A DNA stretch of 64,000 bases. Source: Phoronis australis. Its lineage: Eukaryota > Phoronida > Phoronidae. The stretch spans positions 136,977-200,976 of the forward strand of contig NMRA01000692.1 of assembly GCA_002633005.1 (NCBI GenBank), read 5' to 3'. A model generated the notes under the pieces. It saw nothing but the letters and a program-made list of their open reading frames with translations, was not told the DNA's origin and made no database searches. The translations under genes were made by a program, and so were the position numbers. Positions 1 through 13,184 of this stretch are shown here, one piece after another. Every line of letters starts with the position of its first letter. The stretch's first letter is position 1.

Positions 1-537
1 TTCACACCCAGAATTAAGAGCATAATATTGCAATTTGTACAACCATTTTAGGTTGTATAAGTCACATTTCTTGTCCGATTTTCAAAATTCAAAAACCTGG
101 CACCTGTGCTTTTCACGAACTATATTCAAGTATGCTATTCTTTCAAAACGAAAACTTAAAAATAATATTGTCGCCCCCAGTGAGTTTGCGATGGGTCTGA
201 TTATCTAAAGAACGAGAACATCAGCACTCTGCGGCCATGTAATTAACCACAACAGATCAATGCCTGCAAATTTCGAGGTACGCAAACCAGTCGATTTGCA
301 GCTCAATCTCTACTGTGGTAAGAGTGCCAATTAACGTAGGATTTTTACTACTTTCTGATGACTGAGCTATATCAATAATTACCCACTACACTAGCTGCAT
401 ATTGACAGACAACCACCTTAAAACATTTGAGCTAGAACGTTTTATGTTAAAACATTTTAAACTTGTAATGATGTGAAAGCAAACTGTTTCACGTGAAATG
501 TTTTAATTACACATAATTACATACAAGCATAATAATG

Positions 538-543
538 TTTATT
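538..543 (-). terminator. Candidate polyadenylation signal for the IHO1-like gene
   Basis: AATAAA on the minus strand, about 250 nt past the stop codon at 793 that would be used if the last visible exon is not spliced at 857. If that donor is used, the true 3' end lies outside the window and this signal is incidental. The rest of 1-856 shows no other exon I can support. Confidence 0.3.
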
Positions 544-856
544 CTTTTAAAATACAAAAAACATTCAAGTACCAAATGATATGACTGGATAACATCTTGT
601 ATGACAAGTGGACGTGCCATTTAAAACAACTAATGGTTTAAGTTATTGGATTTAAGACAAAGAACGCCGTGGTTAAACTCTGTATTACTTACATTACAAT
701 TGTGGTCCGTAATGCTGGACTTAGATACGCACATACAACACCATTTAACATTTAAAACTTAACCTGTTAGTGGTATGTGAAGAGATTGCATTTTAATTAA
801 GTAAACATTCCAGACTGGACCAAAATGTTTTAGCAATACAGGTTATTACTACATAC

Positions 857-3800
857 TGCCATCTGTTGACTCCTGCAGACACTGACATCTGTTGCTTCAG
901 TCTAGTTATCTCACTCTCCTGCTTTCTATGCAGTTCCTTCAATTGGTTCTCATATTGCTGCTGAAGGTTCAACTGAAAGTTCTCCTGCTGGCTCAAACAT
1001 TTTTCAAGATGTTGCTCAAGTTCCTGCTTCCCCTGTGGAAATACACAGATGCACAAATAACAGTCATTGATTACATGCAGTTACCTGGTAGCTAGAAACC
1101 ACAAGCCGCTGTCAACCATTCTGTTACAAACAACAATTAACTCCCTTCACAGGCGTATTTCACTTTCACCAAACAAAAACTCGATCATATTCTAAATCCA
1201 GAGCTTCACCAGCGGAAGATTTGCCCTGTACCCCTTACAGTAAAATAAGTTTCTAATCAAAAACCATTTCAACAACTGTACCATATTGTTCAATGTGTGG
1301 ATCTCTTCCCGGTACTGCACTCTCTGCTGCGAGCAACGATCAGACACCTGCTTCTCAATCAACTCCCTTAGCTCTCGCTCCTGTCTCTCACACACTTCCT
1401 CCAAACGCTTCCGACACTGCTCTAGCTGGCAGTGGGTTGACCTATTGATCTTTCTACCCAGCTCCTCCTCAACACTCCTCAGTACAGACTTGTGCGTGTC
1501 GCGTAGTTGAGCCTCGTAGTAGCTGTTCATGCTGTCCATTTTGCCGTTTAGTCTCCCCATAGTAGCCTCAAATTCATGGATGATGCTGTTAAAAGTATAA
1601 TTTGCACATGTACACTTAACACCAAGAGGTAACCACACAGAAATTACCTCAAAATTTACCATCTACACTGCAGATCTTCCCTTTGCTCTCGGAAACTTTT
1701 ATGTGAGTATTGCTTGGATTTGACTCTTCGACTTCAAGCTTGAAGCCATATAGTTATGACTCTTCACGGCATGCATTTCATCGCCAGCTGATTATATCAT
1801 AGTTTTCCATGCAGTTATCGTGCTACTCCTCATATAGTTCAAAACGATTGGGCAACAATTTAAGCACAGCTGTCTTAAAAAGAAAAATTGACATCTAATT
1901 TGGTCATGCATGCCATGTATCTATTTGTCATAACATAGTTTAGTTGCATACTATAAGAATTAACCAAGGCATGCGGTATTGTAAATAATGACAAGCATTA
2001 TAAATCTTGTACTCCTCCGAGTACATTAATACGAATGGTCGTTATCTTCAATACGTAACTGATGTTTGTAGTTTTTAGCTTTAAGATATTAGTTCATCGA
2101 TATTTAAAAATCGAAAACCATATTGTACTATCATAGTGATTTTTCACACTGTCGTAACGTTTATTTTTGATGAAAATTATTGGTTTAAGCATTTGAAAGT
2201 TCGTACAGGGAGAGATGTAACAGTTTATGGCCGGGTAATTACACTTAATTTGCCCATGCTCGCACTGGACAATGCAGTCATCAAGACTGCAGCGTTTTAC
2301 AGCTTCAAAAAATAAAAAATGGGGCAATTTGTAAGCAAAACTGAAGAATTTTTACTCAGTGCGAAATTTATTTAAACTTAGGAATTTCATACGTAGTTAC
2401 ACACTTCTGCTCAAGCTGTCTCAATGTTTCCCTGAACATCATTGTCTCCCTCTGTTGGTCCTTGCTATACTTCTCCATCAGATTGACATTTTCCTGTTGG
2501 TACCTGCTTTGTTCACTCGCAAGAACATCCAACTACAATGCAAACACTAACCATTATTCAAACACTTTAGTTAAGGCCCTATCCCATACAGTTAACTTCA
2601 CGACAATGGAAGCTTCGATGTTAACTGTGGTTAATCCTGAAGTTAAGCGTGAGTGTTCACATCAACTTCGGAGTTATAGTTACTGAAGTTATCACAGGGC
2701 AACAATAATGTGACTATCACCTTTTGCAATGCACTCTCAAACGTTTAGGGACTTTTTAAGGAAGAATAGGCCAGCAAACACATAGACTAACTGAAATAGA
2801 ATGCTTATACTTCCAAAATGACAAATATTGGAACAAAAGATCAAAAAAATTAATATTAACCAGTTGGCAAATGCAGTGACATCAAAGTTAGGGTGTTCTC
2901 ATTATACCGAAGCATCAACGCTTCACTGTTCAATCCATCTCTAAAATGGGAGAGTTGAGTCATAACACTGGGACTACTAAATATTGTTTTGATAATTAAT
3001 TTCACCCTCAACTACTTTGCCATTAATCCAAAAGCATTCTTAAAAAAATGAGTTCAATCGATAATTTCTCCCTCAAAAAGTCAGGCATGCTAGCTGATGT
3101 AGAGCAAACTTGGCAAGAATTTTCGGCCAAACTAATTCCAAACCGTTAAGAATAAGCGGAGTTTGAAAAGCTTTGTCAGCATGATTAAGTAGCACTTCTA
3201 AATGGTACTGTTTTTTTATCCTAGTTGCAGTTGTGAATCTAGTCGCAGAGGCAATGTTGGAACACTATCCCTATTACAGGTTTAGGACTGCTGCAGCATA
3301 CCTTATAGGCAGCTGATCATGTGGTGAACATGTTCATAAACACCAGTCAGCCATCAGGGCCTTTATTATCCACATTCTTTGGGGGGGGGGGAAGCTTCTA
3401 TAATTGTGAATTAGTGATGTGTATAATAAGCTGATAAGCCACGCTGGGAACCATACTTTCTGCTCAAGGCTTGGGATTTTGTTGACAAAACGGCTACTCC
3501 AGGAACATTAAAAATTCAAGAACCCGAATAGTCTATAATTTTACTCCTCTATTCAAATTTATGGTTGCCATTGGTTTCATGTCCCAATAAGAAAATGGAA
3601 ATTAGAGCCTGGAAGCTGTTTAGATATGATCTGATAAGAAGCCTGTATTTACCCTCACCACGTGACCTTAGAGAACAGAGTCACTCAATTGATGAGTAGC
3701 CTCCTATTTAGACTGAAATGTCTATTAAGCTGACCACATGGCATTAGACAAATTAAAAAAAATTTCTCCAAATTCATCCTTATTTCCTTTAAAGGGGGAT

Positions 3801-6800
3801 ATTCACAGCATAGTGTGACCTACTATGCAAAACATAATGATAATAACATTAACTAACACTGACATTTACTGCATTGTCAATGAATATGAAATTGTGCATT
3901 TTCATGAGAAAATTTGATAAATAATGATGAAGTTATAACATAGCCATTTGTGCAAATAGTTAAAATCTAGTTTTGTAGATATTTGTAAATGTATATTCTT
4001 GTCAATTGGTGTTCCATATCCTTAGTAGATTACATTAACCAATCACCAATTAGTGACTTTATGTCAGCAATTATCAATTTAATGGTTCCGTCAGACCAGA
4101 TCAATGTACAAGTTATTATGCTTTTTGTAGTTGGTCTGTGTCGCTAAGCCACAAGCTGTAGGCTATCATAGCAGAAATTGAACATTAATAATTATACACA
4201 CTTTGGCACAGTAGTTTTTCAGGCTTTCCTGGTTTCCCTTGCAACAGTCTCTCAGCTCCGACATTCCATGGCTTTGGTTTGACTCCAATACTTCAACATG
4301 CGATCGTAGACTGGCTATTTCAGCATTTTTCTAAGACAACAAGGGAGAACACACACACACACATTGATATATGTATGGTAGAAACTCTTTCACTTGGGAC
4401 AAAAACAATTGCTAAATTTGCCATATTTCTGATTTTTCAGTTGTTTACCACATTGTAGCAAACGCATGAAATTTTACCTCATATTGTTTAGTAATAACCA
4501 ACCATGCTAAAAGTAAAGTTATTTACCTCATTTGTCAAATTTGACAAAATAAAATTTCACTGCCTGCCACACTTGTTGTATGTATAATAGTTGGGAGTGT
4601 TGTGAACCTGCCTCAAGGTATTGTCATGGAACAAAAGGGAGTAATAAACCTTTTATTGAAAGAGGACATGATGTCAACCTAACTGCTCAGTTGTATAATT
4701 TTGTAGTAATAATAGTAATTACAGCTGTCAAATACTGTGAAAGCCTAAAGACCTTGAATGGAAATCAGGCTTGTTTACCTGACCTGAACCCTGCCAAGAC
4801 TCATTCACTGTATACTCACAGAAGCCACTTCCTCTTTCAGATGTTGAAGGCATTCTTTTTCCTTGTCCTTTTCTTTGAGAGCACGCAGAATTTCACTATA
4901 TTGCTCAGTCATATGAGACTCGACTGGTGAACAAAACAATCAATTTCAGTAATGGGAACATGCCAAGTGAATTTATACAGACTTATATGGAACTTAAGTA
5001 ACCCCTTTAAATCATTGGAAAAGTCTTTGCTTCAAAGACAAAATAATAAAACAATCAACAAGTTTGCTGTTTGATTTGGTAGCTTATAATGCATAAAGTT
5101 GTGTATTTCCTGCATGGAGAATGAACATACACAAGTATTAAAAAACAAAGTGGACCTATTCCAAAAATTGAAATTGAAATTTTTCAGCAATTTTTTCCAC
5201 AATCTTTTAAAATTCCTTTGCAACTTTAAATTTATCATAACTTGAATCAAGCTAATTCGGTTGACAACATTTTATTTCCTCCGTTATTGTTGTCAGAGTT
5301 TAAATATTTTCTTGAAGACGTGACTGTACCCAAAGAGACTATAGAACACAACGGCTAAACACAGGCAATAGAAAAAAAGACACATCAACCGCATTCTACA
5401 CAGATAATTTTTGTACATCACAATTTATCATAATTTTTATATGAATTCATACAAGCTGTATTACATGGTATTATGGTTGATAAGAATTCATGTTAACGGT
5501 TGATATACTTTCTCAAGCACTGAAGCTTTAGCAACAATCGTAATAACAATGAGCAAGGATAAATAATTATAAAAATCTGTTTTCATTCAATGACGCCGCG
5601 GCTATGCATGGTCAGCCTGATGTGAACCAATATATCAACCACTTAATTAATGATATGAGCCTGACACGAACCAATATCAACCACAATAAATGAGTGAGCC
5701 TTATATGAATCAATATCAGCCCGATATGTATGAATATCAACCTCAACGCGAGTGTAAAAATGCTCACTCTTCTCCAGGTATTTTTTAAGCGTCCTGTCAT
5801 TACTCCTCAACCCATCCTGAATATTCTCTCTCACAGCTCCAACAGCGTCACTTACTTCTGATGAACACTTCTTCACAGTTGAAACAATAGAATCCAACAA
5901 ATCTCTAAATAAAGAAATAATGAACTTGAAGAAAGACTTTCTCACTTACACTGGTCATTGCCGAGATTCCCTTTGCTCTCAGACAACTTTATAATGTCTA
6001 ACCAGCACGACCTCTATATTTAAGCAAATGAAGCGGAAAGGTAATGGCTAGTACTATTTCCTCACCAATGGTAGTTGTTATTACAATGAAATCAAATTTC
6101 CCTGACATATGAACAGAGCTACAGCCTGAAATGTCGAAAGTATGGGTTTGATTACATTTTAGATATCATGAAATAAGTAAAAAACAGCAACTGGGGTTCA
6201 TCTTGACAAATGGTCATTTCCCAAACGATCGTTGCTTTTGAATATGTTTCCTAATTGTTTCGGTGATCTTATTTTTAATACTCCAGTCTAGTTTGTTTTG
6301 TTTGCCACTGAGCTGAATACCGAACATCATAGTTTTCCGGTTAGCGTGATTAAATACTACTCAAATAAAATAGTTTGACATGAATGGCTGATAAGAGCTG
6401 TCTTAAAAGCTATTTAGATCTAATTTGATCATCGTTGTATTTGTTGTAATGTAGCTTAGTTGTATACAGAAGAATAAACCATGTGGTATTGTTAATTATG
6501 ATCAGCGTTTGGAAATCCTCCGAGTATATTGATACGCACGGTCCCTTAGCTACAATCTGTAACCAATGTTTGTAGTTTTCAGCTTATTAGTTTATTGATA
6601 TTTAAAATCCAAAACCATACTTTGTTGTTTTTTAAAGCTGATTGTATTTATATGCGCTAACTGCGAAGCGATACCGAAGCTAAACCAATAGTGGGAGACC
6701 AAAGAGGGTCACTGACCTGAGAATCAAAACAATATGATAATGAGTACGAGGCAGTATATTTAATACTTAAATAATATTTAATGAAAATTGATGGTCTGAA

Positions 6801-9076
6801 TTTTGAAAATTTGCCAGTATGAATAGGCACAGATGTTAACTATAGTTTTTTTATGGCCAGGTAATTACACTTCATTGGGTATTGCTCGCACAGACAATGC
6901 AGCCATCACAACTGTGTTTGACTCTGGTGCCGCGGTCACTTTGATCCTAGTAAAAACCTCTCAGAACAAGATTAAAGGTGCAGCATTGAAAACTGACGCA
7001 TATCTTTAAAAATGCATGTTTTCCTTGTAAGCGAATTATTCAAGGCATGTAAAGACGAATTTAAATTTAATCTTAGCTATATAAAAAGTCAGTTTTCTTG
7101 GAACGGGCCCTTGGCTTCTTGTAATCTTACACAATGCTGTTGACAATGAATACCACAGCTTTTCCAGGTCTTTTCAATTCCGGCAGTATTTCCTTTCAAT
7201 GAATACATTAAATAAAGCAGAAATAACTTGCCTATCATCCCTCTCCTTAGCCTTGGCCTTGCTTACTTGCATGTGTTGCTGAAAGTTTCTACCAGAACCT
7301 AGACTACTGCTGGCATGACTGTCCTTGTTGAAGATGGACGGCTTGGATATATATCTCTGGTAATGTCTCCGTCCAGGAGACTGGGGAATAGATTTGACAA
7401 TTTACATTGACTTACATTGTCCAGATGACATTTTTCAAGATGTAGTATGCAGGTAGGCCTACAGATCCCAGAGTCAATACTAATGAAATCAGTATAGCAT
7501 TTCATCACCGCTGGCTTACTAAATCATAAACACCAATGAGCCCAGTCACTGGCACCACTCTACCTCTACAAAGTCCTGAGTCACCAACCCACTTGTTATC
7601 GTCCTAAGTTTATGCTAGCAAAAAATAAAAAAATAAAGTAGTTGAGTTGTTACATCTCATTTGCATACCCGTGTATTTTCATCGCTCCACACTCGGGCTT
7701 AATTATACATCACATATTTGCCGACGGGAATGGCAAGTGCATTGATTGTCAACGAAAATATAGGCATATTTGATGAAAAATAGAAATCTGGGAATCCTAC
7801 ACTGAACATTTGGAACAATTTTTGTTGTTGTGAACAACATTACGGGTGATACACGAGTACTGGCATTCCTCTCAGCAAAGACTCAAGAACATACTTTGCT
7901 GAAAAATTTCTGCACTCTCAGGAAACCTGCTGTCACTTCCATTTGACCCTGTATGGAATATTTTTTTATTGTGAAGTGTTAAGAACCAGAGTGATAAGAA
8001 TTAAATGTAACGGGAAACATATGTTAAATAAAACGTGTATTCTCGGCAGCCTTGCATGTGAAGGGCGTGTTCCATCACGAGGTGGTACAATGGGTTGTCA
8101 ATCATCACATATGGTACATGGGCAGACTTAAGTATACAAACAATGGAGATGACCATGTTACAGTGTTGTCGCTGCACTCTTGGGTTGTCACTCGAACCCA
8201 ACGCCATCTTTATGATAGTGCAACGCTATGCTACACTTCACTGTCCGCCATACTGTGTCCTGAATGGTGAGATATTTTACCCGGTACCTGATTGAATTCC
8301 TGTGAGCTGCCAGCTACCAACTGTGAGTCCATTTGTGAGCTTAGATACTGGGAGTTGCTTTGGCTGGACGTGAGAACAGAGTCAGGGAAGTCATAGCGAT
8401 TGCCAAGTACCTGACTGAAGTAGAGATGAACAAATATAAAGAACAAAGAAGGCCAGTAAAATGACTCATCAGGTCTACTGTTTGCGCTGACATATACCAA
8501 TTAACAAACCACCAGGCAACAGTTGGATGTTGAGGTATTAAAGCCATGTGTCATTCTTGCCAATTGTCTGCTACAGCACCAATTGTCTGCTACTGAGCAC
8601 CAATTGTCTGCTACAGCACCAATTGTCTACTACAGCACCAATTGTCTGCTACAGCACCAAATGTCTATTACAGCACCAATTGTCTGCTACAGCACCAATT
8701 GTGTGCTACAGCAACAATTGTCTAGCTGCTACAGCACCAATTGTCAGCTACAGCACCAATTGTCTGCTACAGCACCAAATGTCTACTACAGCACCAAATG
8801 TCTACTACAGCTCCAATTGTCTGCTACAGCACCAATTGTCTGCTACAGCAACAATTGTCTGCTACGGCACCAATTGTCTGCTACAGCACCAATTCCAAAA
8901 CAATATTAACGAAAATTCCGCTTGATCTTGTCAAAGCAAATGATTGATGAGTAATTGACAAGTCACAATGTTCAAAATTTCAAGTTGAGTCAGCATTATC
9001 ATTCTTACACGAGTGGGTCTACTCACCTCGGGTTGGTTGTAAACAAATCCTTTGAGCTTGATAGGTTTGAAAACAT
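857..9076 (-). CDS. IHO1: IHO1-like meiotic double-strand-break factor (MER2 family), nine coding exons
   Basis: Exons, 5' to 3' on the minus strand: 9076-9027, 8414-8288, 7380-7232, 5904-5768, 4923-4820, 4330-4202, 2532-2393, 1585-1282, 1032-857. All junction phases agree (1316 nt, about 438 codons). The start MFSNLSSSKDLF lines up with human IHO1 MNFNVWNIKEML; it is followed by an S/Q-rich stretch, a KPSIFNK motif (human EPSIFTK) and a basic KAKAKERDD run (human KKKRAKDK). From about residue 110 it is predicted coiled coil, longer than I recall for vertebrate IHO1. IHO1 works with REC114, MEI4 and HORMAD1 to enable SPO11 breaks in meiosis. One donor (after 7232) is GC-AG. The exon-7 donor could instead lie at 2401, but only 2393 keeps phase. 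The 3' end is unclear: the last exon has a strong GTATGT donor, or it reads through to a stop at 793 with an AATAAA at 538-543. Head-to-head with CIMIP7, which supports the call. Confidence 0.75.
8561..8894. repeat. 19-bp minisatellite in IHO1 intron 1
   Basis: About 17 tandem copies of a 19-bp unit, CTACAGCACCAATTGTCTG, with scattered substitutions and two small insertions. The period is not a multiple of three, so all plus-strand frames stay open and give spurious repetitive ORFs. It lies between IHO1 coding exons 1 and 2. Confidence 0.95.
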
Positions 9077-10811
9077 CTAAAAATAAACATCCCGATTGAA
9101 TGCTCAGTATATATGGTGGTGCAGTTCACCAATATTCATACTCTATTTGCTAAGTTGGCAGTGACAATAAAGATTGACGCAGCGAGTGTCCTACACGGAA
9201 TTTCTGACAAACTGACTGCCAGACCCAAAACATGGATGCCGATCCTCGATCCAAATCGGACCGACTACCGGCAACAGTGTATTCAATACCTTTTCACCCA
9301 ATTTTTGTCAAACAAGCAATTACAGTGGATGGCAAATGTGAGAGGGGAGTTTTTGCTGCCTAATTGCAAATTTGGGACAAACTGACTGGAGCAGGATACT
9401 TTGAGGTGCGGCCATCATCGTTACCAAGACTAAGAATAATTGTTTATGCCCGATTGTTCAACCGTTTCAGCTCATGATGGTCGGATATAGCGATTCCTGA
9501 ACGTGTCAACCAGTGTCCCCGTTTCCACTAATTTATGCAAATTTGAGGGCGACTGAAATGTGAGCCAGCAAAATTTCCAACCAAGTCGCCTGTATTACAA
9601 TAAGACAGAACCGTCTGTAGCCCACTGAACCATCACTGACACTGATTATGCCGCTTACTGACCTACCACGTCGCTGCATGCTTAGCAGGTTGTATACAAC
9701 GGCCGTGTACTGTAGGCCTAGCTACACTTTGTCAACAACAGGACTGTCGAGTGTCAGCATGGACGGTGTCAGTTTCAGCATGCACAATTAGCCCGTAAAT
9801 CCTTCATCACCTGACTCCGACTGGTCTAACTCTAAGTAAGCAAGTAGGCTACGCCAAGGAAAAATTTCAGAATCCAGAGTCGAGACCTTAGAGACTCAGA
9901 TTAGAGTTAGAATAGATCAATTTCACCGTAGACTGTTGTCTATAATTTCACGGGCGATAACGAAAGTAAAGGGGTAGGCCTGTAAATTTTGACGGAGCAA
10001 TTTGCTACCAATCTCATCAATTAAAGTGGTCTCAATTAAAACTTATTTTTGACGGTCAAATGCAAGTTTATTGTAGCGTTAAACTCACAGTAACTGAATT
10101 ATTTTGCACACCGACACCAACTTCTTTTTCGTCTGAGCAGACGACGTGAACTTTTATGTCAAAGGCAAAACAATACTGACCTCTTGTGCCGCTAAGTATT
10201 AGGCTAACACAGAAACTACAAACAGAACGTCAACTTTCACATGGAAGACATATAACAAGTCAAATCACATAAATTAAACTTTAGTTAAGTTCTATACATT
10301 TAAAGTTTGCAATTTTATTAAAATTTTTTATGTGCCTGTGACACATGAGACGGGTTTTGTATTTCAGGGAGAGAATTCGGGAAACACAATTTCGACTGAT
10401 TTTCGTTTGTTTAGCCTAACTCTGATTGCCATACTAACCAAAACTGTTACAATAACGAGCTAATAACACAGAAAGTAAACTAAAAAATGTTTTATCAGGA
10501 CACACACTTATCCCGCTCAAAGTGACCTTTGCTCTCATTCCCCCGAAAAAAGAGAGACCGACATATGAGGTGTTTATTTACCTGATAGGTGAACAGGTAT
10601 TGACTGCGTTGCCAGAACTGGTTCCTATTCAGTTTGATTACTGGGTCGTGGCAGTGTACATAGCAACAAGTAAACACTGACGTGTGTATTGTCACTAACC
10701 ACGTTCTGAAGTATAGTGCCCTAGTTGACTTACTACCAATTTGTTTTCATTGATCGTTCACCTTATCGGCCTCATAGATGGTAACTGCTAATTAATAACT
10801 TATAAAGGAGG
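9077..10811. promoter_or_regulatory. Divergent promoter region between IHO1 and CIMIP7
   Basis: The two start codons face away from each other across 1735 bp. A splice acceptor directly precedes the IHO1 ATG, so a non-coding first exon of IHO1 should lie somewhere here; I could not place it. No clear TATA box was seen, and no protein-coding exon is supported. The interval is less repetitive than the gene introns. Shared control would make sense for a testis/germline gene paired with a ciliary or flagellar gene, but that is inference. Confidence 0.45.
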
Positions 10812-13184
10812 ATGGCTACAAGCCGAATTGAAGGGAGCTGGGTATGTATAATTAATTATCCGATTCACACTGATGACATGGTTTTGACAAAGAATGAAGG
10901 AGTTATCAATGACAAATAATACCTTGCAGCCAGTCTGAATTGGATATAGCATTACACACACTTATAATTATGACAATTATGTGAATCTAAACTATCCAGA
11001 AATTTGTATTGGCAGTTGACTTAAAACGTTTCAAGTCGAGAGCGGGTGGTTCCTTGCCAACGAGTATCTTGTCATTTATAAATCTTTGTGTTGTGTTTTG
11101 CTCTTTCCAGCCTTTTGAAATAAAAATCAGCAAAATGTGGAAGAAATTCTACAAATAACATGTGACTAATTTTCATTCGAAAGATGTTTGCAAATTTGAG
11201 CACTGCAGTATAGATAAGTTTATTTATGATAATGGCATTCTATTTAATTTTGTGTTTTTCTAGTTTCCAACTGGTTTCTATGGACATTTCCGCAGCAAGT
11301 CTCGAAACGATTTTGTAAATGAATACAGACAGTTAGCTAGACCATCTCCACCAAGAAAATTTGGTAAAAGATGTCAGGTGAGAATTGATTGACCATGACA
11401 TATGGTAAATCTGCGTAATGTTGTATACTACGAGTGCAATGATTCACAGGCTTTTCATCCTATTTTGAGTCAACACGATAATAACTTACATTTAGTTTTC
11501 AGAAATATGTGCTAAATGTGATATGGTAATCCATCTGGGATCCTACAACAGCACTTACATAGAAAATATAGTTCTGATAAGGGCCTAGTCATATTTTACA
11601 AATTTCCAGTGTGACAAAATATATGTGTTTTGCCTTGTTTTGTTTGTGCTTTTCTACCCATTGTTTGATGTTCTGGATACTAAAACTTCACAATGACATC
11701 TTAGGTACCCAATGTTATGTAGACCCTGAGCTGTTAACACGCTACACAATGTGTCAAACTGTAGAAACTTTATTTATGATCGAGATATGTCCCGAATAAT
11801 GGATAAATGATACGCGCGCCGCAAGCTCGTTACCAGAGATCTGTTGTGATGTAATTGCACCTACCTTTGTTTATTTGGGTAATAGCGCATACAAAAACAA
11901 ATTGTTTGAAAGTAACAGATAACATTACAATGAACAAACTTGTAGTCGGAGAAAAGTGTTTCAATAAGACTTAGTAGACTACCTAAGCCCAAAATAAAGG
12001 GTTCAATGAAACTTAGTAGACAGCCTTCAGGCACAAAATAACTGGTTTCAATGTCTCTTGTTTTTGTATCTACTCAAACTGAATACAAGTTTCAACATTT
12101 TGAAGTTGGTGAAATCAAGAGCCTCACATAAATTGTTTGGAGATTATTGTTAGAGAAAACAAGGACACACAACTTCAGAAATTCTTTGTACCTGGAACAA
12201 AGATGCATACAAAAAATTCTGTTTTATTCCCCAAATTGTGCCGAAACTGAACAGTTGATTTTGTTTCAGACAAATCCAGCGACACATAGCTTTTCTCACC
12301 ATGACAACAGACAATCATTTCTCAGTGATGCTCTTTACTTTGAGGAGGTAAGTTAATTGTAGAACTAATTTTACATAAAGTTATTGCATATCTGCCAATA
12401 CATAGACACTTGTAAAGTTTTCACCTTATGAAAATAGCATCACATTTCACATTTTTGTCGTTTTATAATCACCAGTACAAGCGTTCAAGATAATTTTTGT
12501 CCAGGTATAATTATACTCTGACAAAATCAGGTATTGAATATAAGGAGCAGTGAATAAGCTTTGAGCAGTGAATGCCCAATGTATTAATCAGAACATGAGG
12601 ATAAAATTATGGAGTTACCATCAAAAACCAAAGTAATTGGTAATTTGCATAACTAATTTTTAAAAATCTTTCAGGGTCTTGGACGAAGAAGAATACCCCA
12701 AAGTTCAAACCGATATAAGAAGGACTTTATAGCCTGGATACCTCACAAACAAGATCTAGAAGCGTCCGGAACATTACCTTCAACCTATGATTTTGTATAC
12801 GGTGGTGCTTACAAAAAACGCCAAAGGTGTGTTGCCAGGCCAAAAACTAGCTTTGATGATGATCAAAAACCCACAACAACTTACAGGTACGCCCATGGGA
12901 ATGAAGCGCCGAATGGTGAAACTTTGAGGTCAATGAACATGGCCGTTTTAACATCAACTCAGCCTCTGTCCCTCCGTGCAACATCGGCGCGTGGATTTAA
13001 GTCTAGAGACAGCGTGGCTTCATGTCTCACGTGGCATGCACCCCGCCCCCCAGTCAAGCGTAATGTGCCATTGGCTACCCAGACATTTCCACCAGCCAGC
13101 ACTATGGATACAACACAAGCGGTGCCATCTGGACCACCAATGATGCAGCCAAGCCCTCCTCAGGCTGCTGTTATGACAGAGTAA
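10812..13184 (+). CDS. CIMIP7: Ciliary microtubule inner protein 7 (C3orf84 orthologue)
   Basis: Four exons: 10812-10841, 11264-11377, 12270-12347, 12675-13184, all phase 0, giving 243 aa (human about 203). Motifs shared with human C3orf84 as I remember it, in order: GSW at residues 8-10, GFYGH near 14, a short basic-proline segment ending in RCQ, SHHDNRQSF (human SKHDNRTSF), GLGRRR (human GIGRRK), a W-x-P segment, and SCLTWH near the C-terminus (human ECLNWS). Introns 1-3 have GTATGT, GTGAGA and GTAAGT donors. The first coding exon is only ten codons. The last exon carries a proline- and methionine-rich tail (about residues 205-243) absent from human. The family is a microtubule inner protein of ciliary and sperm-tail doublets. 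No membrane segment or signal peptide. No convincing AATAAA follows closely. Confidence 0.88.

Noticed and set aside
8170-8200. tRNA B-box-like GGGTTCGAGTGACAACCC on the minus strand
   Set aside because: The B-box ends wrongly (GTGA instead of NTCC) and no cloverleaf or A-box is present.
8523-8947. Three overlapping plus-strand ORFs rich in Cys, Tyr, Ser and Thr
   Set aside because: Translation of a 19-bp minisatellite in an IHO1 intron; every frame is open by chance.
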